A stretch of 64,000 nucleotides of DNA from Carallia brachiata (lineage: Eukaryota > Streptophyta > Magnoliopsida > Malpighiales > Rhizophoraceae). Within the stretch, counting starts at the first letter, position 1. Each line of letters opens with the position of its first letter. The notes below the pieces were generated by a model. That model worked only from the letters and a program-made list of their open reading frames with translations, made no database searches and had not been told where the DNA came from. Shown piece after piece: positions 27,077 through 37,443 of this stretch. Both the position numbers and the translations under genes were made by a program. The stretch spans positions 6,978,575-7,042,574 of the forward strand of contig JADCRB010000040.1 in NCBI GenBank assembly GCA_021464245.1, written 5' to 3'.

Positions 27077-27770
27077 TTTTTTTTTTTCTAGGATAATACA
27101 TACATACATAATACATACAAAAACGGGCCAAAGCCCATTACACCAGAAACTTGGGACCAGAAGGTTTCAGATCTACACCACACAACGGCGGCAGCTCCAG
27201 GCACAGCCGGAAAGGCGGCGATGCGAGCCACTACGGGCTGCCAGTAACGCGGCACCGGCCAAAGGCCGACCACAAGCCATAAACGCCAAGCGCAACACAA
27301 AGGCGCAGACCATCAACGCTAGAGAGGACTGAGAAGCCGGTGAAGAAAGAAACGACCGAAATTGGAAGGAGAATCTAGAGACCAAAAGCAGAAGGCAATG
27401 ACAAGGCTTCATGGACCGATCCACCTGTACAGGACCCTTCCAACCATCAAGCACCAACGGTCAGCAAAAACGAAGTTGTCCCCCGCCTCCCCACCCTAAG
27501 AGCAACCGCTGTGAAGAAGCGGGGGACATCCCGAGAACCACCAGAAAGCACGTAACAAAGGAGGACAACCAGCAACCCCAACAACAGGAAAACCCCCACC
27601 AAAACCCAGATCTCTCACCAAGGAGCACTAGAGCCCACAAAGGGGCACCAACAGTCACAAGGACCGACGAAAACCGACCGGAATTCCTGGGAAGCCCCGG
27701 AAACCCCGACGGTATGAAAGGAAGACGCACGGCGTACATTAGCAGAAGCTAGTGTACGTTAATGCTCCAC
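27077..27770 (-). mobile_element. GC-rich retroposed block with poly(A) end (LINE-like fragment)
   Basis: Composition changes abruptly from AT-rich to GC-rich. On the minus strand the block ends GGGCTTTGGCCC, then TATGTAT repeats, then a run of about 11 A (the T run at 27077-27087). This is the look of a retroposed, 5'-truncated element such as an L1-type LINE 3' end. The open frames at 27173-27457 and 27461-27739 (-) have no reverse-transcriptase motifs. A hairpin at 27733-27758 sits at the opposite end. No clear target-site duplication was found. Confidence 0.5.
27733..27758. repeat. Compact hairpin at edge of the GC-rich block
   Basis: CGTACATTAGC and GCTAGTGTACG pair over 11 bases with one mismatch around an AGAA loop. 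It marks the boundary between the GC-rich retroposed block and the AT-rich DNA leading to the SABATH fragment. Confidence 0.6.
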
Positions 27771-28089
27771 CTATCCTTTTTTGATATACAGATTCCAAAT
27801 ACACAAATTTTATTTTTATATATTGGAATAGGCCTATTTTATATTAATTTTAATTGTATTACATATCATATATTTTCATAAATTTTTATATTTTTTTTTT
27901 AAAAAATTGTGATGTGCAATATGCAACAAATTTATTAACAATTTAGAGAAAAAGTATCGCTATCTCTCTTCGTGTCCGCCTCATTTGCATTATCTATCAA
28001 TTTCAATATATTTAAATGAATTTGAAAGATTTTAGTTATCCCTGACGTTCATGTGGGGCTCACATCATCTAGATAACTTGTTAATGCCG

Positions 28090-28445
28090 GGATCAATCAA
28101 TAAAAAGGTGGTGGAGGAGTTCTATTCGCCGATCTACTATCCAAGGCCCAAGGAAATGGAAGCAGTAATACACAAAAATGGTTTTTCACCGTAGCGAGAA
28201 TGATCGAATTTCCTGCCCCAATCAGGTCTCTTAGTCTAACTGTTGAGTCTGCTACTTTGTTTTTGAGAGCTATCAGGCAGGAACTCATCCAGCAACACTT
28301 TGGGAAAGAGATGGTTGGCGAAATATACCAACGTCTTACCCACAAACTCTCTACCGACAATTTCTCTATTATTGCCGACGCCTCAAATCGAAATGACGTT
28401 GACCTTTTTATATTGCTCAAACGCAATACCAAGTGTGAATACTAA
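28090..28445 (+). pseudogene. SABATH methyltransferase fragment (exon 3 only)
   Basis: This is a partial copy of the last exon of the SABATH gene at 33355-35987, plus about 300 bp of its preceding intron (homology from about 27790). It encodes the C-terminal end, including FPAPIRSLSLTVESA, IQQHFGKEMV and the end LLKRNTKCEY. Three things break it. Exons 1 and 2 are absent upstream. The splice acceptor is ATGCCG instead of the ATGCAG seen in the other copy. A one-base loss in a T run near 28182 shifts the frame. It is read as a non-functional segmental duplicate. Confidence 0.85.
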
Positions 28446-29194
28446 ATTGTTACTAAGGTTTGAATCTTTCAGGTACAATTCTTTTTTGGCCAATGTGTTA
28501 GGTGCACAAATTGAGGATTAAGTGCGCTGTGAGTTTCAAATTTCGTAATTATTGTGATCTTCAGCAACGAAATCACGGTCGATTCCATCAGTTTTTAGGT
28601 AGTTGGTCCTTTGGTACGGAGGATTGGTTGAATGGAGACGTAATAATCAAATAAGAGCGACTTCAATTTATAAGTGTAATAACTAACATACTTTTGATGT
28701 AACTTTTTTATTATTTAAAAAAAAAACCTATGGTTGATTCATATTGTTTATTGTCTTATATCATGTTTTTTTGGTATACTTTCAATTTAGTGCACCACAA
28801 AAAATATACTTTTATCTAGACATGCATGATATAAATTGAACTCAATAAAAATTACTCTTGTCACGTTGAAGTCACGAATTTAAAATGTAAAAACAATCTT
28901 TTTATAAAATATCTTAAATCCGACTCTTTTCAAGATTTCAGAATACATGAAAGTCTTACATGATGAGAACATCCCTTGTACTGGACTAGTCCTTATGCAC
29001 AAGAAGCTTTGAACTTAACGGTACGGATAGTTCAATGTCTTCATCAGCAAGCACACGAGATGAATCCATTCGACTACAGGGCCTTTTTCTTTTTCTTTTG
29101 TGCTTTCTTTCTTTCTTATTTTTTCGTGTGAGTTATACCGGATGTAACTCTTCTTTTTCTCTAAATTTCAGACTTTCATTTCTAAATATTTCAA
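28446..29194. other. Intergenic, no gene seen
   Basis: A short block at about 28729-28745 (TATGGTTGATTCATATT) also matches the flank downstream of the intact SABATH gene (about 36010). The segmental duplication therefore originally reached this far and has since gained or lost about 270 bp. Confidence 0.5.
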
Positions 29195-29203
29195 CTTAAG
29201 ACC

Positions 29204-29937
29204 ATAGTTATTAAACCTGACCCAATCTGGTCGGTCGGACCGGTGAACCGGTGACCCGGGCACTGGACCGGACCGGTTCGCGTGAACAGTAACCGGATTA
29301 TTTGAATAATAAAAAAATTTTTTTTTTCATTTTTTACTGTACAAATAGTAAAAATAATATTTTTTTAATGATGAACAGTTGTCAAACAGTGAAAAATTTA
29401 TATTTTTTCACTTTTTACTGTGTAAACAGTAAAAATAATATTTTTTTAATGATAAACAGTGTTCAAACAGGAAAAATTATAAATTTTTTTCATTTTTCAC
29501 TACTTGAACAATAATATTTGTATAATATTTACACACTAAAATTTATTTTTTTAACTTTTTACTGTGTGAATGATAAAAATAATATTTTTATAATATTAAA
29601 CAGTATTACACAATATTTTTTTTGTACAATTTAATAATTTTTTACTTTTTATAATTTATTTTTCTATATGTAATAATTTAACATTGTTCATATATCAAAT
29701 AATATGTTACAATTGACCTTAAAAATAGTTTTTTAAGAATTTTATCAAAATTTTGATTAGTATAAACTACTTTTTAATTTGTGAAAATGTAATTATTGTG
29801 TTAAATTGTACAAAAAATTTTTATATATTATTTGATATATTCATTTTTTACGAATTAATGACTCACTGGTTGAACCAATGACCCACTAACTCAGTCGTCT
29901 GATCGGGTCAGTATCCGAACCGATTTTAATAACTACG
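29204..29937. mobile_element. MITE with perfect target-site duplication
   Basis: The termini are TAGTTATTAAA on the left and TTTTAATAACTA on the right, in inverted orientation. Just inside them are GC-rich arms rich in GGTCGG, ACCGG and GGTGACCCG. Identical CTTAAGACC copies flank the element at 29195-29203 and 29938-29946. Depending on whether a terminal C belongs to the element, the target duplication is 8 or 9 bp, which suits hAT (8) or Mutator-like (9) elements. The interior is AT-rich with no transposase. Confidence 0.88.
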
Positions 29938-30513
29938 CTTAAGACCACCTAAATATACATAACTAGTCTTTTAACCATTAGATGTAGCCTTAGGTACACT
30001 ATTACCTACATTTCCACAATCACCCTAAACTGCCTGGCCTTCAATGGCCCGTAACTCTTCCAAGGATGTGCAAATTAAGTAGGCGAATGTGGAACATAGC
30101 AAAAGAATTACTTGCTTATTTTATTCCTGATAGTAAAAAAGTTGCATAAAAGAAAATTTACTTTTCTTTACAATATATAGTTTTTAATAAATCGGACAAA
30201 TAATAGTACTTGGTAATGTTGGAATAAATGAATTATTAGTGCATTTCACGACGTGCCTGCAACGATAACACGTCCAAGGTTAGGGCACGCCATGTTTGAG
30301 GCTGAATTGTCAACAACCATCAGCTTTGCTTATTTGTTTATTTATTTCTTTTTTGGATGTCTCCATTGGCCATTGCCTGTGAGTTTGAAGTGTCAACAAC
30401 CATCAGCATTATTTATTTTTGTTGAATTAATGCATTTTCGGTACGTAAGCACATTTGTGCTTTTCTTGTGTTTGGATGCCTGAAAGCAAATATGTACAAT
30501 CTAGAAGCTGGTT

Positions 30514-30618
30514 CACTATGAAATACGAACACAGACATGATAATATGGACACGGTATGATACAGATACAGCGACACACTAATTTTAAAAATATTAAGATA
30601 CGGACACGGCTTGAACAC

Positions 30619-30660
<42 letters not shown>

Positions 30661-31170
30661 TTATAAAATTTTTGTATATCATATATTTTTTTTTAAACAA
30701 TTTTATAAATTTTATTCATCTAAAAATATATTTTATATAATTATTATAAGTTTTAAAAAATTTTAAGTCAAATAATATATCGTAAGATTTTTTATTCTTT
30801 ATTGTAAAATACCAAAATAAAGATATTAAATTTTGTAATCAATTTAATTTTTATGTTAAAATTAAAAATAAGTTGAAATTTAAGTATTTTAAAAGTTATG
30901 GACAATTGACAGTATTAATTATAATTTTTTAAAATTTTTTTATTTATTAAAAATAATTATAAAAATATTCAGGCGTGTCCGTGGCGTGTCGGACACTTGT
31001 GCTTCCTGTGTCCGATACGCGTGTCCGAATTGAAAAAAAAAAAATTTTTTAGCAGACACTTCTAACCGTGTTGGACACGTGTCCGCCGCGTATCCGTCGT
31101 GTGTCCGTATATCCTGCGTGTCCGACACTCAATATTTTTATTTTTTTAGAGTGTCCGTACTTTGATTCAG
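30514..31170. mobile_element. MITE-like element rich in GTGTCCG motifs
   Basis: The left end CACTATGAAATACGAACAC is inverted-similar to the right end, whose complement reads CTGAATCAAAGTACGGACAC. Both subterminal regions repeat GTGTCC/GGACAC many times. The central part is AT-rich with a long (TA)n tract. There is no transposase and no firm target duplication. Confidence 0.6.
30622..30657. repeat. (TA)n microsatellite
   Basis: Uninterrupted TA dinucleotides for about 36 bases, inside the GTGTCCG-rich MITE-like element. Confidence 0.95.
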
Positions 31171-31726
31171 GATAAGATCTTGTATCGGGATATGTAGTTT
31201 CTCGAAAATACAAAAGGAGAAGAATTCATGCAGCAAACTTTTGTAATTTTTTATAAAAAATATTACAACGTCCTCATCATAATTTTTTTTATCTTCTTTT
31301 ATTAGGAGAGCTCTTGAATTAAAAATTGTATGAATAAGTGTAATTTTTTTTATTTATATAAAATTTATATCTTACTTCTTAGAATTAGAATTTGATATCG
31401 TAAAGATAGAAATCTTAAACTTTTAAGTTTTACAATATTCTAAAAAATGCTCAAAAACTCTGGTTGTATTCATTTTTTTAGTTGAAGAAATGAAAAAGTG
31501 GAGTGATATTTCAACCGTTTTATTAAGAAATATTATTTTTATATCTAGTAAAAAGGTGTGCCCAATCTAAATAGTTATAGAATGGAGAGCACAATGTTAG
31601 ATGTAGCTTTAGCCCCACAAAACATTCTTGTAATACTGAAACTCAAAACCTATTAATAAATAAGTTCGACACTTACCACCAAATTACAACAAACAGTAAT
31701 ACTCATGTTGTTATTCTAACTACTGT

Positions 31727-32027
31727 TAGGACACACTCTAAATTAAGCACTTAACTTTTTTGTTTTCTTTTCTAGTATGATTATTCATTATTTTGAAGAC
31801 CATTAAATGAAAGAAAATGATGCAATCATTTAGTTCATAATTACAAGAGAATTCAAAAGTCACTTAAAATTTTTTTAAAATATTTTGTTTTCATTAATTG
31901 TATACACAACATAATTCATCTCATATAACATAATACCTTAACTATAATGGAAGCATGACTCACATGCACAAAAAAATAACTGAGTATATAAAAGTTTGCT
32001 TGTGGTTGGTGTTTTAGTTTAGAATAT
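31727..32027. repeat. Dispersed repeat, copy B (mate near 22011-22291)
   Basis: Same ordered landmarks as copy A: CTCTAAATTAAGCACTTAA, ACACAACATAATTCATCTCATATAACA and TTTGCTTGTGGTTGGTGTTTTAG. Both copies are in the same orientation. Confidence 0.65.
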
Positions 32028-32585
32028 GTTTATTTAAATCGTTTTCTAATTAATTAATGTTTTTCTATTTTAATTTTAAAAATAATAATAAACTAAGAGT
32101 GGTGGATATGATGATTTTGTAAGTATACTTTGACCCGCACCATATAAACTTTTAGTCCATCTCCCGTTAAAAATGAATGGTAATTATCTTTGACCCCATC
32201 ATTTAGTTTTATATTCTAAAAAACATGCCAAAAAAAATTTCCCCATAAAAATGCAATTTTTACTCCAATTTTGATTATGAAATATGCAATTTTAACTTTA
32301 ATCTTAACCGCATTTCAATAATTTAAGAGAAAACAAATCCATTTTGACATGTATATAATTTTTTTTAATCAAGAGATTTAAATATTGAAATCAAGAGTCA
32401 GAATCTGAGCTGGCTACTTTTCATTTTACTGCCTACATTTTTTTTTCCTCTTTCTTCTGCAAGCTGCCGCATCTACTTCTTCTCCTTTTAAATTTCTATC
32501 ACTGTTCCTTTTACCGCTATTTTGACCACGTATGATATTATTCCTTTAGCCGCTGCATCAAGTTTTAATTAACAGAAGGGTACCA

Positions 32586-32790
32586 TTACGTTTTCAGGAA
32601 AAATTTACCCTAATATTCGTCCGAATTATAATAAATAGTTATTTTTCTGCAACAATATTAATAAAATGTGAAATAAAAAAAATTTTAATTTTTTGTTTCA
32701 CAATTAATGCGGTTGTAGAAAAATAAAATTTTATTGCAATTGAGCACAAAAATCGGGCATTTTTGTCCGACAGCGTGATTTTTTCCATTA
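32586..32790. mobile_element. Fold-back element, copy 1
   Basis: About 205 bp, bounded by TTACGTTTTCAGG on the left and TTTTTTCCATTA on the right. Inner arms TTATTTTTCTGCAACAATATTAAT and the complement of the right half pair imperfectly over much of the length. Similar boundary sequences bound a longer hairpin at 34962-35183. No ORF. Confidence 0.55.
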
Positions 32791-32973
32791 ACAAAACCCC
32801 GACTAGTTTCTAGTATACATGTCACATGTGTAACAAAAAAAGTCTATATGTCACATTAATATTAAAGTTGTTCTTGTGATAAAAACAAAAGAAAAAGAAT
32901 AAAGCAATTAAAGTTGTTCTTCATAGGTCCTAACCAAAAGAAAGAAACATGTATGCAATTTTTTTGTAGGATC

Positions 32974-32974
32974 G

Positions 32975-33026
<52 letters not shown>
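32974..33026. repeat. (TC)n(TA)n compound microsatellite
   Basis: A TC run of about 26 bases passes directly into a TA run of about 28 bases. It lies about 330 bp upstream of the SABATH start codon. Confidence 0.95.
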
Positions 33027-33029
<3 letters not shown>

Positions 33030-33354
33030 CTGTTGCTTGCTCTCTCCACGGATTGTCTGGCTTCTACAGTTGCACAACTTCATCCTCTTACTTCCACACA
33101 TTAATAAGCTGTCGACCATTTTAATGCCAAGCCAACAATGAGATTTATAGCCATTATTTCTGCCAAAAGGGAACTGATGAAATCATTTGGTTGTGGTAAA
33201 TCAAGGCACATGGCAGCACATGGCTGGAAGCAGAACTATACATATAAATGCCATGGGATGGACAATGGTGCCTCACAGCCTCACAATAGCAGAAAGAGAG
33301 ACTCCAACACGCAGCACATGGCCATAGTTAGGAGGCAAGAAGAGAGCAGCAGAG

Positions 33355-33471
33355 ATGAGGAAATCTACGTTTTCCAGCTTACAGTACCAATCATATCCGA
33401 TGGTTAGTGGAGATAACCCTCACAACTACGCTCAAAATTCTTGGTATCAGGTGTGTTTTAGAATAACGGAC

Positions 33472-33508
<37 letters not shown>

Positions 33509-35987
33509 GTATATATATACACACGGTTCGACCCAAAAATTTAAGCTATTCACAGAGCTAGGATATAAATCATATGTTAAGCTATTAGCTTAAACTTTTG
33601 GGTGGAACAGTTTGTTGATATTATATATGCTGCAATTTCAATTATATATTCACAAGCAGAACACTAATTAAGCAGGTAATAACAATCAATTAATTCTACA
33701 GAAACATGGGGCCGATGCTGCAAATGAAATTATGAAACAAGCCATTGAAGATGGTCTCGATTTCAATATCCTTTCATTTGCTAATGGCTTCAGCACCTTC
33801 CGGATAGCAGACTTTGGTTGTTCTATTGGACCCAACGCATTCCTGGCAGTGAAGAACATAATGGAATCTGTAGAGAAGAAATTTCAAGAGAAGTTTCAAT
33901 ATAGCCACGATTATCAATCCTTGGAATTCCAAGTCTTCTTCAGCGATCATATCAGTAATGATTTCAACACCCTTTTCAGAACTCTCCCTCCTTCGCGCAA
34001 ATACTTTGCCTATGGAGTTCCAGGCACTTTCCACGGTCGATTGTTTCCCAAGTCCACTCTCCATTTCGCTTACTGCTCTTATGCACTACATTGGCTTTCC
34101 AAGGTCCCAGAAGCAGTAGTAGCAAAAAATAAATCTCCCGCAGGGATTAAGGACAATGTTTATTGCACAGGTGAAGCTTCACAGGAATTTTCGGCTCAGT
34201 TTGAGAATGATATGGAGAAATTTTTCAGTGCAAGGGCACAGGAACTTGTTCAAGGAGGCTTGATGGTGATGATAATACCCGGGGCAGCTGATGCAACGCC
34301 TTGTTCTGAATCAACTTTTTGCATGATTTATGCTGTGTTGTGGTCTTGTCTTCAGGACTTGGCTAAATCGGTAAGATTATTTGATATTCATAAAATATTT
34401 AGATATGCATAAAATAATTTCAAATCTTCATATTAGTTATTAATTCTAAGGTAAATTATGAAAGTTGAAAGGTCATGAAAGAAAAAACAAGTCAATAAAA
34501 CTTGAGTATAAAGCCAAAATATTTTAATATAATGATTGAATTAATTGTACTAAAAGCACCATAAAGTTACAAACTTATTACAAGTTGATGAAAAAAATTA
34601 TTTTTATTTTTTTATGTACACGTGTAGCTTTTTGATAAATAATATTTCTTTGAAAAAATTCCTCATATTGATCATTGAAAAATTCTTTTTGCCCTCAAAT
34701 TTTATTAACAAAATAGCAATTAAGTTAGCATTCTTCATTTTTCTTTTGAACATAAGTCACTATTTTTCAAGTTGTATATCAAAAGTAACATTCAAATTTT
34801 GCCATAAGCATGTAGAAGCCAAAAACTAGGTGTTTACACCATGCCATATATATCAACTAAAAAAGTTATAATGAGTATCTTTCCGCCATATCTGAAGTAA
34901 GGTTTTCGAAAATTTTCTTGCATTGCCACTAGTTGTATGGCATAATTATACTAGAGCACTGTTACGTTTTCAGAAGAAAATGTGCCTGAATTGTTGGCCG
35001 AATGCAATCAGTCGGATTCAATGTGCAACCGATCGAATTGCATGTGCAACTAAATATAAGAGCAATTTTCTTCTTATAATTGGTTGTACATGCAATTCGA
35101 TCGGTTGCACATTAAATTCACCTAATTACATTCGGGTAGCAATTCGGGCGCTTTTTCTTCCGGAAATATAGTTTTTTCCATTATACTATTAGAGTACAGC
35201 TGTTGGGCACTTACACCAAGAAAACAAGAATCGAAACCTGTCATCCTGACATCTTGAAAAAAACAAAGAATCAAATCCTCACATCAAGAACCTAACGTGA
35301 AAAGAAATTATATATATATATATAAATAAGAAATATCATATACCAATTCGGAAGCTAACGCGAAAAGATACGCCAATATCATTTTCATTTTTTTGTATGG
35401 ATCTGTTTCATATTAATTTCAGTTGTATTGCATATTACAAATTTTTATATATGTCTACACTTTTTATATAAAAAAAATATGATGTGTAATATGCAACAAA
35501 TCTTTATCTACTTCGTATAGCCTCATCCGGATCGTCTATCATTTTCAATATATTTAAATGAATTTGAAAGATTTTAGTTATCCCTGACCTTTTTATGGGG
35601 ATCACATCATCTAGATAACTTGTTAATGCAGGGATCAATCAATAAAAAGGTGGTGGAGGAGTTCTATTTGCCGATCTACCATCGAGGGCCAAGGAAGTGG
35701 AGGCAGTAATACACAAAAATGGTTGTTTCAGCATAGCGAGAATGGTCGAATTTCCTGCCCCAATCCGGTCTCTCAGTTTAACTGTTGAGTCTGCTACTTC
35801 GTTTTTGAGAGCCATTACGCAGGAACTCATCCAGCAACACTTTGGGAAAGAGATGGTTGACGAAATATACCAAAGACTTGCCCATAAACTCTCTACCGAC
35901 AATTTCTCTATTATTGCCGACGCCTCAAATCGAAATGACGTTGACCTTTTTATATTGCTTAAACGCAATACCAAGTGTGAATACTAA
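33355..35987 (+). CDS. SABATH family S-adenosylmethionine carboxyl methyltransferase
   Basis: Uses SAM to methylate a small-molecule carboxylate (hormone, defence or scent metabolite; the substrate cannot be read from this sequence). Three exons: 33355-33450, 33702-34370 and 35632-35987. The N-terminus YPMVSGDNPHNYAQNSWYQ is the family's first-exon motif. The SAM-binding motif is ADFGCSIGPNAF, the active-site loop is SYALHWLSKVPEA, and exon 3 supplies the C-terminal FYLPIY, FGKEMVDEIY and LLKRN segments. Exon 3 is 356 nt but needs 357: near 35690 GGGCC stands where the partial copy at 28090 has GGCCC, so one C is missing and a stop follows at once. Restored length is 373 residues, normal for the family. 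Intron 1 holds a small inverted repeat and intron 2 a long fold-back element. Confidence 0.9.
33475..33519. repeat. (ATGT)n and (TA)n microsatellite in SABATH intron 1
   Basis: About eight ATGT units followed by a short TA run, just after the exon 1 donor site. Confidence 0.9.
33524..33610. repeat. Small terminal-inverted-repeat element in SABATH intron 1
   Basis: CGGTTCGACCCAAAAATTTA at the left and the complement of TAAACTTTTGGGTGGAACAG at the right agree at about 80 percent. Enclosed length is 87 bp. It looks like a degraded mini-transposon or LTR-end fragment. Confidence 0.55.
34962..35183. mobile_element. Fold-back element, copy 2, in SABATH intron 2
   Basis: The left arm (about 34973-35061) and right arm (about 35072-35163) pair along nearly their full length around a short loop. 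The innermost 42 bases, including AATGTGCAACCGATCGAATT, have only about four mismatches. Boundaries TTACGTTTTCAG and TTTTTTCCATTA resemble those at 32586-32790. Transcription of the host gene would put a long hairpin in the pre-mRNA. Confidence 0.75.
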
Positions 35988-36049
35988 ATTGTTTACCGTC
36001 ACAAGTATCTATGGTTGATTCATATTAAATCGTTTACCTCTAGAGATAA

Positions 36050-36309
36050 TGTCTTGTGATGGAGTTAATTCAAATTCATTTAATATTTGGATTTAATGTT
36101 TTAGTAGAATCAGGATTTGTTTGTTATATTTTTAGTATTAGAGTCGAAATAAAGTTCATAGAGTCTACTATATAAAGAGTTGAGAGTCTCAATTTATTGT
36201 TTAGTTAGTGAACATATTAGTTGAGAGACTTTATAATGTGTGCTTCTCATTATATTGTTGTGGAACGTTTTTCAATTTAATAAAGTTATATTCAGTTAAT
36301 CATGTTCCA
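36050..36309 (+). mobile_element. Copia-type long terminal repeat (single)
   Basis: About 260 bp from TGTCTTGTGATGG to TCATGTTCCA, so TG...CA termini. It has an internal TATAAA at about 36170 and a downstream AATAAAG at about 36280. No second LTR was found in the window. Confidence 0.7.
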
Positions 36310-36735
36310 AAGTGGTGTCAGAGTAAGTTTGATCCAGGAAGTTTAATCAAAGAATTACGTCTTCGGGTATAAAGAGATCTGTCGAGAATTGTGTTGTATT
36401 TCTTGGAATAAAGGAAGTACATAAAGAATTGTGTTGATCTCTATGTGTAAAGGAGGACCTGTCATCTTCGGGTACGAAAGAAGACTTGTCGTTTTAGGTA
36501 CGAAGTAAGACTTGTCTAGTGTTGTGTCTCAAGTGTAAATGAACACATGTTGAAAAGTTCGAGAAGAAAGATCTTGAAATTTTCTCAAAGCTTGTTTGAT
36601 CGAGAAGTTGTCACCACCAAATATCAGAACCGATTGATCAAAAAGAAGGGCTGATCGCAAAGTTTTGTTGAGTTAGTTCGAGTTGAGAACAAAGAAGTCG
36701 TCAGATATTGAAGAGGTATTTGATCTGAACGGAAG
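36310..36735 (+). mobile_element. Copia primer-binding site and leader fragment
   Basis: TGGTGTCAGAG at 36313-36323 matches, with one change, the initiator-methionine tRNA primer-binding site TGGTATCAGAGC typical of plant Copia elements. About 400 bp of leader follows with repeated short phrases (ACTTGTC, GGTACGAA). It ends where homology to the SUN gene promoter begins, and no gag-pol is present. Confidence 0.7.
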
Positions 36736-37319
36736 AAGTCAAGCGCTCAAAACGTGGGGGTGCGACGTCGTTTTATTCAATATTATGCTTCCTAAATTTC
36801 AAATCTCCCCCGGCGGTGCTGTCTAGCATTCTCATTTTCAATCCGCTGCTGTTTTGAAGGTTAGGGTTTCAGTTCGATTCAATCTCCAAAAGCTTTAAGT
36901 TTCGATTTTCTTTTGATTTTGGTAATCAAAGTGACTGTGATTATGGAACCAGAGTGATGTCCGCTTCGACAGCATCGTCGATCGCGGCTAACTTAGTGGC
37001 TCAGCGGATGTCGGTCGTGGTCCACGAGAAGAAGCTTAACAACATAGAGTTGTTGCCCGCTGAGGCTCAGGTCAGCGGCGCCGACGGCAGGCCTGTTGCA
37101 ATTAGTAGTGATATGGATCTGAGCATCCACTTGATTCTTGGGGAGGCAGTTCAGGAAAGAACTTCCAAAGATCTGGTCCAAGTCAAGAAGACAGCCTCGC
37201 CCAATTCCACCGCCTCATTGCACAAGACGCGGAGGACAACGACTAAGCCTGATAAGCCATGGTGGCTGAGGGTTGAGAGTGTTTCCACTTTGCATTTTGT
37301 AATGGTGCTGGTAAAATAA
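36736..37319 (+). pseudogene. Truncated duplicate of SUN-domain gene 5' end
   Basis: From about 36736 the sequence is homologous to 38375-38930: same promoter/5' UTR phrases (GTCGTTTTATTCAATATTATG, TAGGGTTTCAGTTC) and the same N-terminal coding region. An intact reading frame runs from ATG 36957 to the stop at 37317-37319. It encodes about 120 residues (MSASTASSIAANLV ... VMVLVK), the nucleoplasmic domain and the beginning of the membrane segment. Coiled coil and SUN domain are absent. It keeps a stretch (TKPDKPWWLRVE) missing from the longer copy. Homology stops at about 37310. It could give a soluble fragment if expressed, but a dead duplicate is likelier. Confidence 0.8.
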
Positions 37320-37443
37320 TATATATTTGTATGTGTGTAATTAAATATTTTTGATAAATTTAATATTTTTTCAACATATAATTATGGCTTTTTAACATTC
37401 CAATCCTCGTAGTAGCAAATGGTCTACCCATATCCGTGATAAA

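Larger units (their letters stand above)
29947..32585. other. Repeat-rich intergenic DNA
   Basis: Apart from the elements listed separately here (30514-31170, the TA microsatellite, and the dispersed repeat copy at about 31727-32027), no coding region is supported. The segment GTCAACAACCATCAGC occurs twice, near 30308 and 30393, a small local duplication. Confidence 0.5.

Noticed and set aside
27173..27739. Two long minus-strand frames in the GC-rich block, considered as retroelement proteins
   Set aside because: No reverse-transcriptase, endonuclease or zinc-knuckle motif. The composition alone explains the open frames.
32974..33519. Simple-sequence runs resembling repeat arrays
   Set aside because: Plain microsatellites. 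No CRISPR-like spacers or conserved repeats, as expected for a plant nuclear sequence.
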